DNA of 64,000 bases from Flavobacterium gelatinilyticum. Lineage in GTDB: Bacteria > Bacteroidota > Bacteroidia > Flavobacteriales > Flavobacteriaceae. The translations under genes and the position numbers were made by a program. The stretch is from assembly GCF_027111295.1 (NCBI RefSeq), contig NZ_CP114287.1, positions 1,426,001 through 1,490,000 on the forward strand. Reading direction: 5' to 3'. Numbering within the stretch: position 1 is the first letter of the stretch; each line of letters opens with the position of its first letter. The notes below the pieces were generated by a model, which made no database searches, was not told where the DNA came from, and saw only the letters and a program-made list of their open reading frames with translations. Positions 63,407-64,000 of the stretch are shown in pieces.

Positions 63407-64000
63407 TTATTGCTTTTTAGCTTCGTTCCAAAAAACATCCATTTCAGCCAAAGTCATATCCATTAAGGGCCTGCCTAATTCGGCTGCTTTATTTTCCAGA
63501 TATTGAAAACGCTTAATAAACTTTTTATTAGTACGTTCTAATGCGTCTTCCGGATTTACATTCAGGAATCGGGCGTAGTTAATTATTGAAAACAAAACAT
63601 CTCCAAATTCGGCTTCAATTTTATCCTGATCGCCTGATTTTACCTCTGCCTGAAGTTCTTCCAGTTCTTCCTGGACTTTGTCCCAAACCTGATGCGGTTC
63701 TTCCCAGTCAAAACCAACACCTTTTACCTTGTCCTGAATCCTGCTTGCTTTTACAAGCGCCGGCAGACTTCTCGGCACACCTTCCAAAACGGATTTCTTT
63801 CCTTCTTTAAGTTTAAGTTTTTCCCAGTTTTGTTTTACTTCTTCTTCATCTTTTACAACTGTATCACTGTAAATATGAGGATGGCGGTGAATTAATTTAT
63901 CACAGATTTCATTGCAGACATCAGCTATATCAAAATCATTCGTTTCTGAGCCTATTTTAGCATAAAAAACAATATGAAGCAATAAATCGCCCAGCTCTTT
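63407..64000 (-). CDS. mazG: MazG nucleoside triphosphate pyrophosphohydrolase, N-terminus cut
   Basis: The gene runs off the end of the window, and its first residues are missing; the visible protein is about 197 residues read from KELGDLLLHIVFYAK at the right edge. The metal-binding EExxE patterns are seen in ELGDLL and in the second MazG domain as VQEELEELQAEV ... EAEFGDVLFSIINYAR. MazG hydrolyses nucleoside triphosphates, cleaning the pool and affecting ppGpp signalling. It is convergent with the fnr-like gene, 1 bp apart, with no terminator visible. Confidence 0.92.
   Translation of the reverse strand, partial: KELGDLLLHIVFYAKIGSETNDFDIADVCNEICDKLIHRHPHIYSDTVVKDEEEVKQNWEKLKLKEGKKSVLEGVPRSLPALVKASRIQDKVKGVGFDWEEPHQVWDKVQEELEELQAEVKSGDQDKIEAEFGDVLFSIINYARFLNVNPEDALERTNKKFIKRFQYLENKAAELGRPLMDMTLAEMDVFWNEAKKQ

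Overview
The window is chromosomal DNA from a member of the Bacteroidota, most likely a Flavobacterium. It is AT-rich and many genes sit behind the flavobacterial promoter box TAnnTTTG. The gene set includes a fused CcoN-CcoO cbb3 oxidase, Bacteroidota-type S41 and LamG secreted proteins, GyrA with Thr at the position where many other bacteria have Ser, and a leader-controlled thrABC cluster. No tRNA, rRNA, CRISPR array, transposase or integrase was seen.

Layout. 1-7 kb: tail of an OsmC-like gene, a TPR protein and gyrA on the minus strand, with clpC divergent. 7-14 kb: a RimB-RimK fusion protein, a lipoprotein, a DUF421 protein, PiT phosphate transporter with its DUF47 partner, and hutH. 13.8-19.3 kb: a Thr-rich leader peptide with a hairpin, then thrA, thrB, an intergenic palindromic repeat and thrC. 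19.3-22.1 kb: a small accessory island with a Shedu-type antiphage nuclease, a BamE-like protein enclosed by two GCTAGC-ended palindromic repeats, and a divergent coiled-coil/XRE regulator pair. 22-28.5 kb: methyltransferase, GNAT enzyme, a tandem-duplicated intergenic repeat, a Crp-like regulator, a secreted pectate lyase, a DUF3037/HipA-like kinase pair and nnrD. 28.5-33.3 kb: a candidate structured RNA, gcvT, an S41 tail-specific protease, yebC and a 25-residue membrane microprotein with its own promoter and terminator. 33.3-39.6 kb: two LamG paralogues with short T9SS-like tails, a cysteine synthase/CBS-family enzyme, oligopeptidase B, ybaB and a 12-bp tandem repeat. 40-49 kb: adhE, threonine aldolase, prfB with its programmed frameshift, msrB, an LpxD homologue, and a TetR-controlled three-gene membrane operon. 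49-53 kb: acyl-CoA carboxylase beta subunit, DoxX, two small unknowns and hemN. 53.9-64 kb: the complete cbb3 oxidase operon (ccoS, ccoNO, ccoQ, ccoP, ccoG, ccoH, TauE-like) with ccoI, an FNR-like regulator and mazG.

How it fits together. The strongest regulatory reading is a low-oxygen regulon. Near-identical 14-bp dyads (ATGAYA-NN-TRTCAT type) precede hemN, the cco operon, ccoI/fnr and probably adhE. In three of the four cases the dyad centre lies exactly 29.5 bp upstream of a TAnnTTTG-like box, which is the geometry of a class II activator. The FNR-like gene at 62.7 kb is the obvious candidate regulator, although one of its expected cluster cysteines appears to be a serine. A second clear circuit is the TetR gene at 48.4-49.0 kb: the same 14-bp palindrome lies at its own start and inside the promoter of the neighbouring three-gene operon.

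Most genes are ordinary chromosomal housekeeping functions. The accessory content is small and concentrated at 19.3-22.1 kb and in the intergenic repeats. No wholly new multi-gene system was identified. The nearest candidates are the HipA-like/DUF3037 pair, the RimB-RimK fusion, the orphan microprotein, the candidate 6S-like RNA and the TetR-controlled membrane operon.
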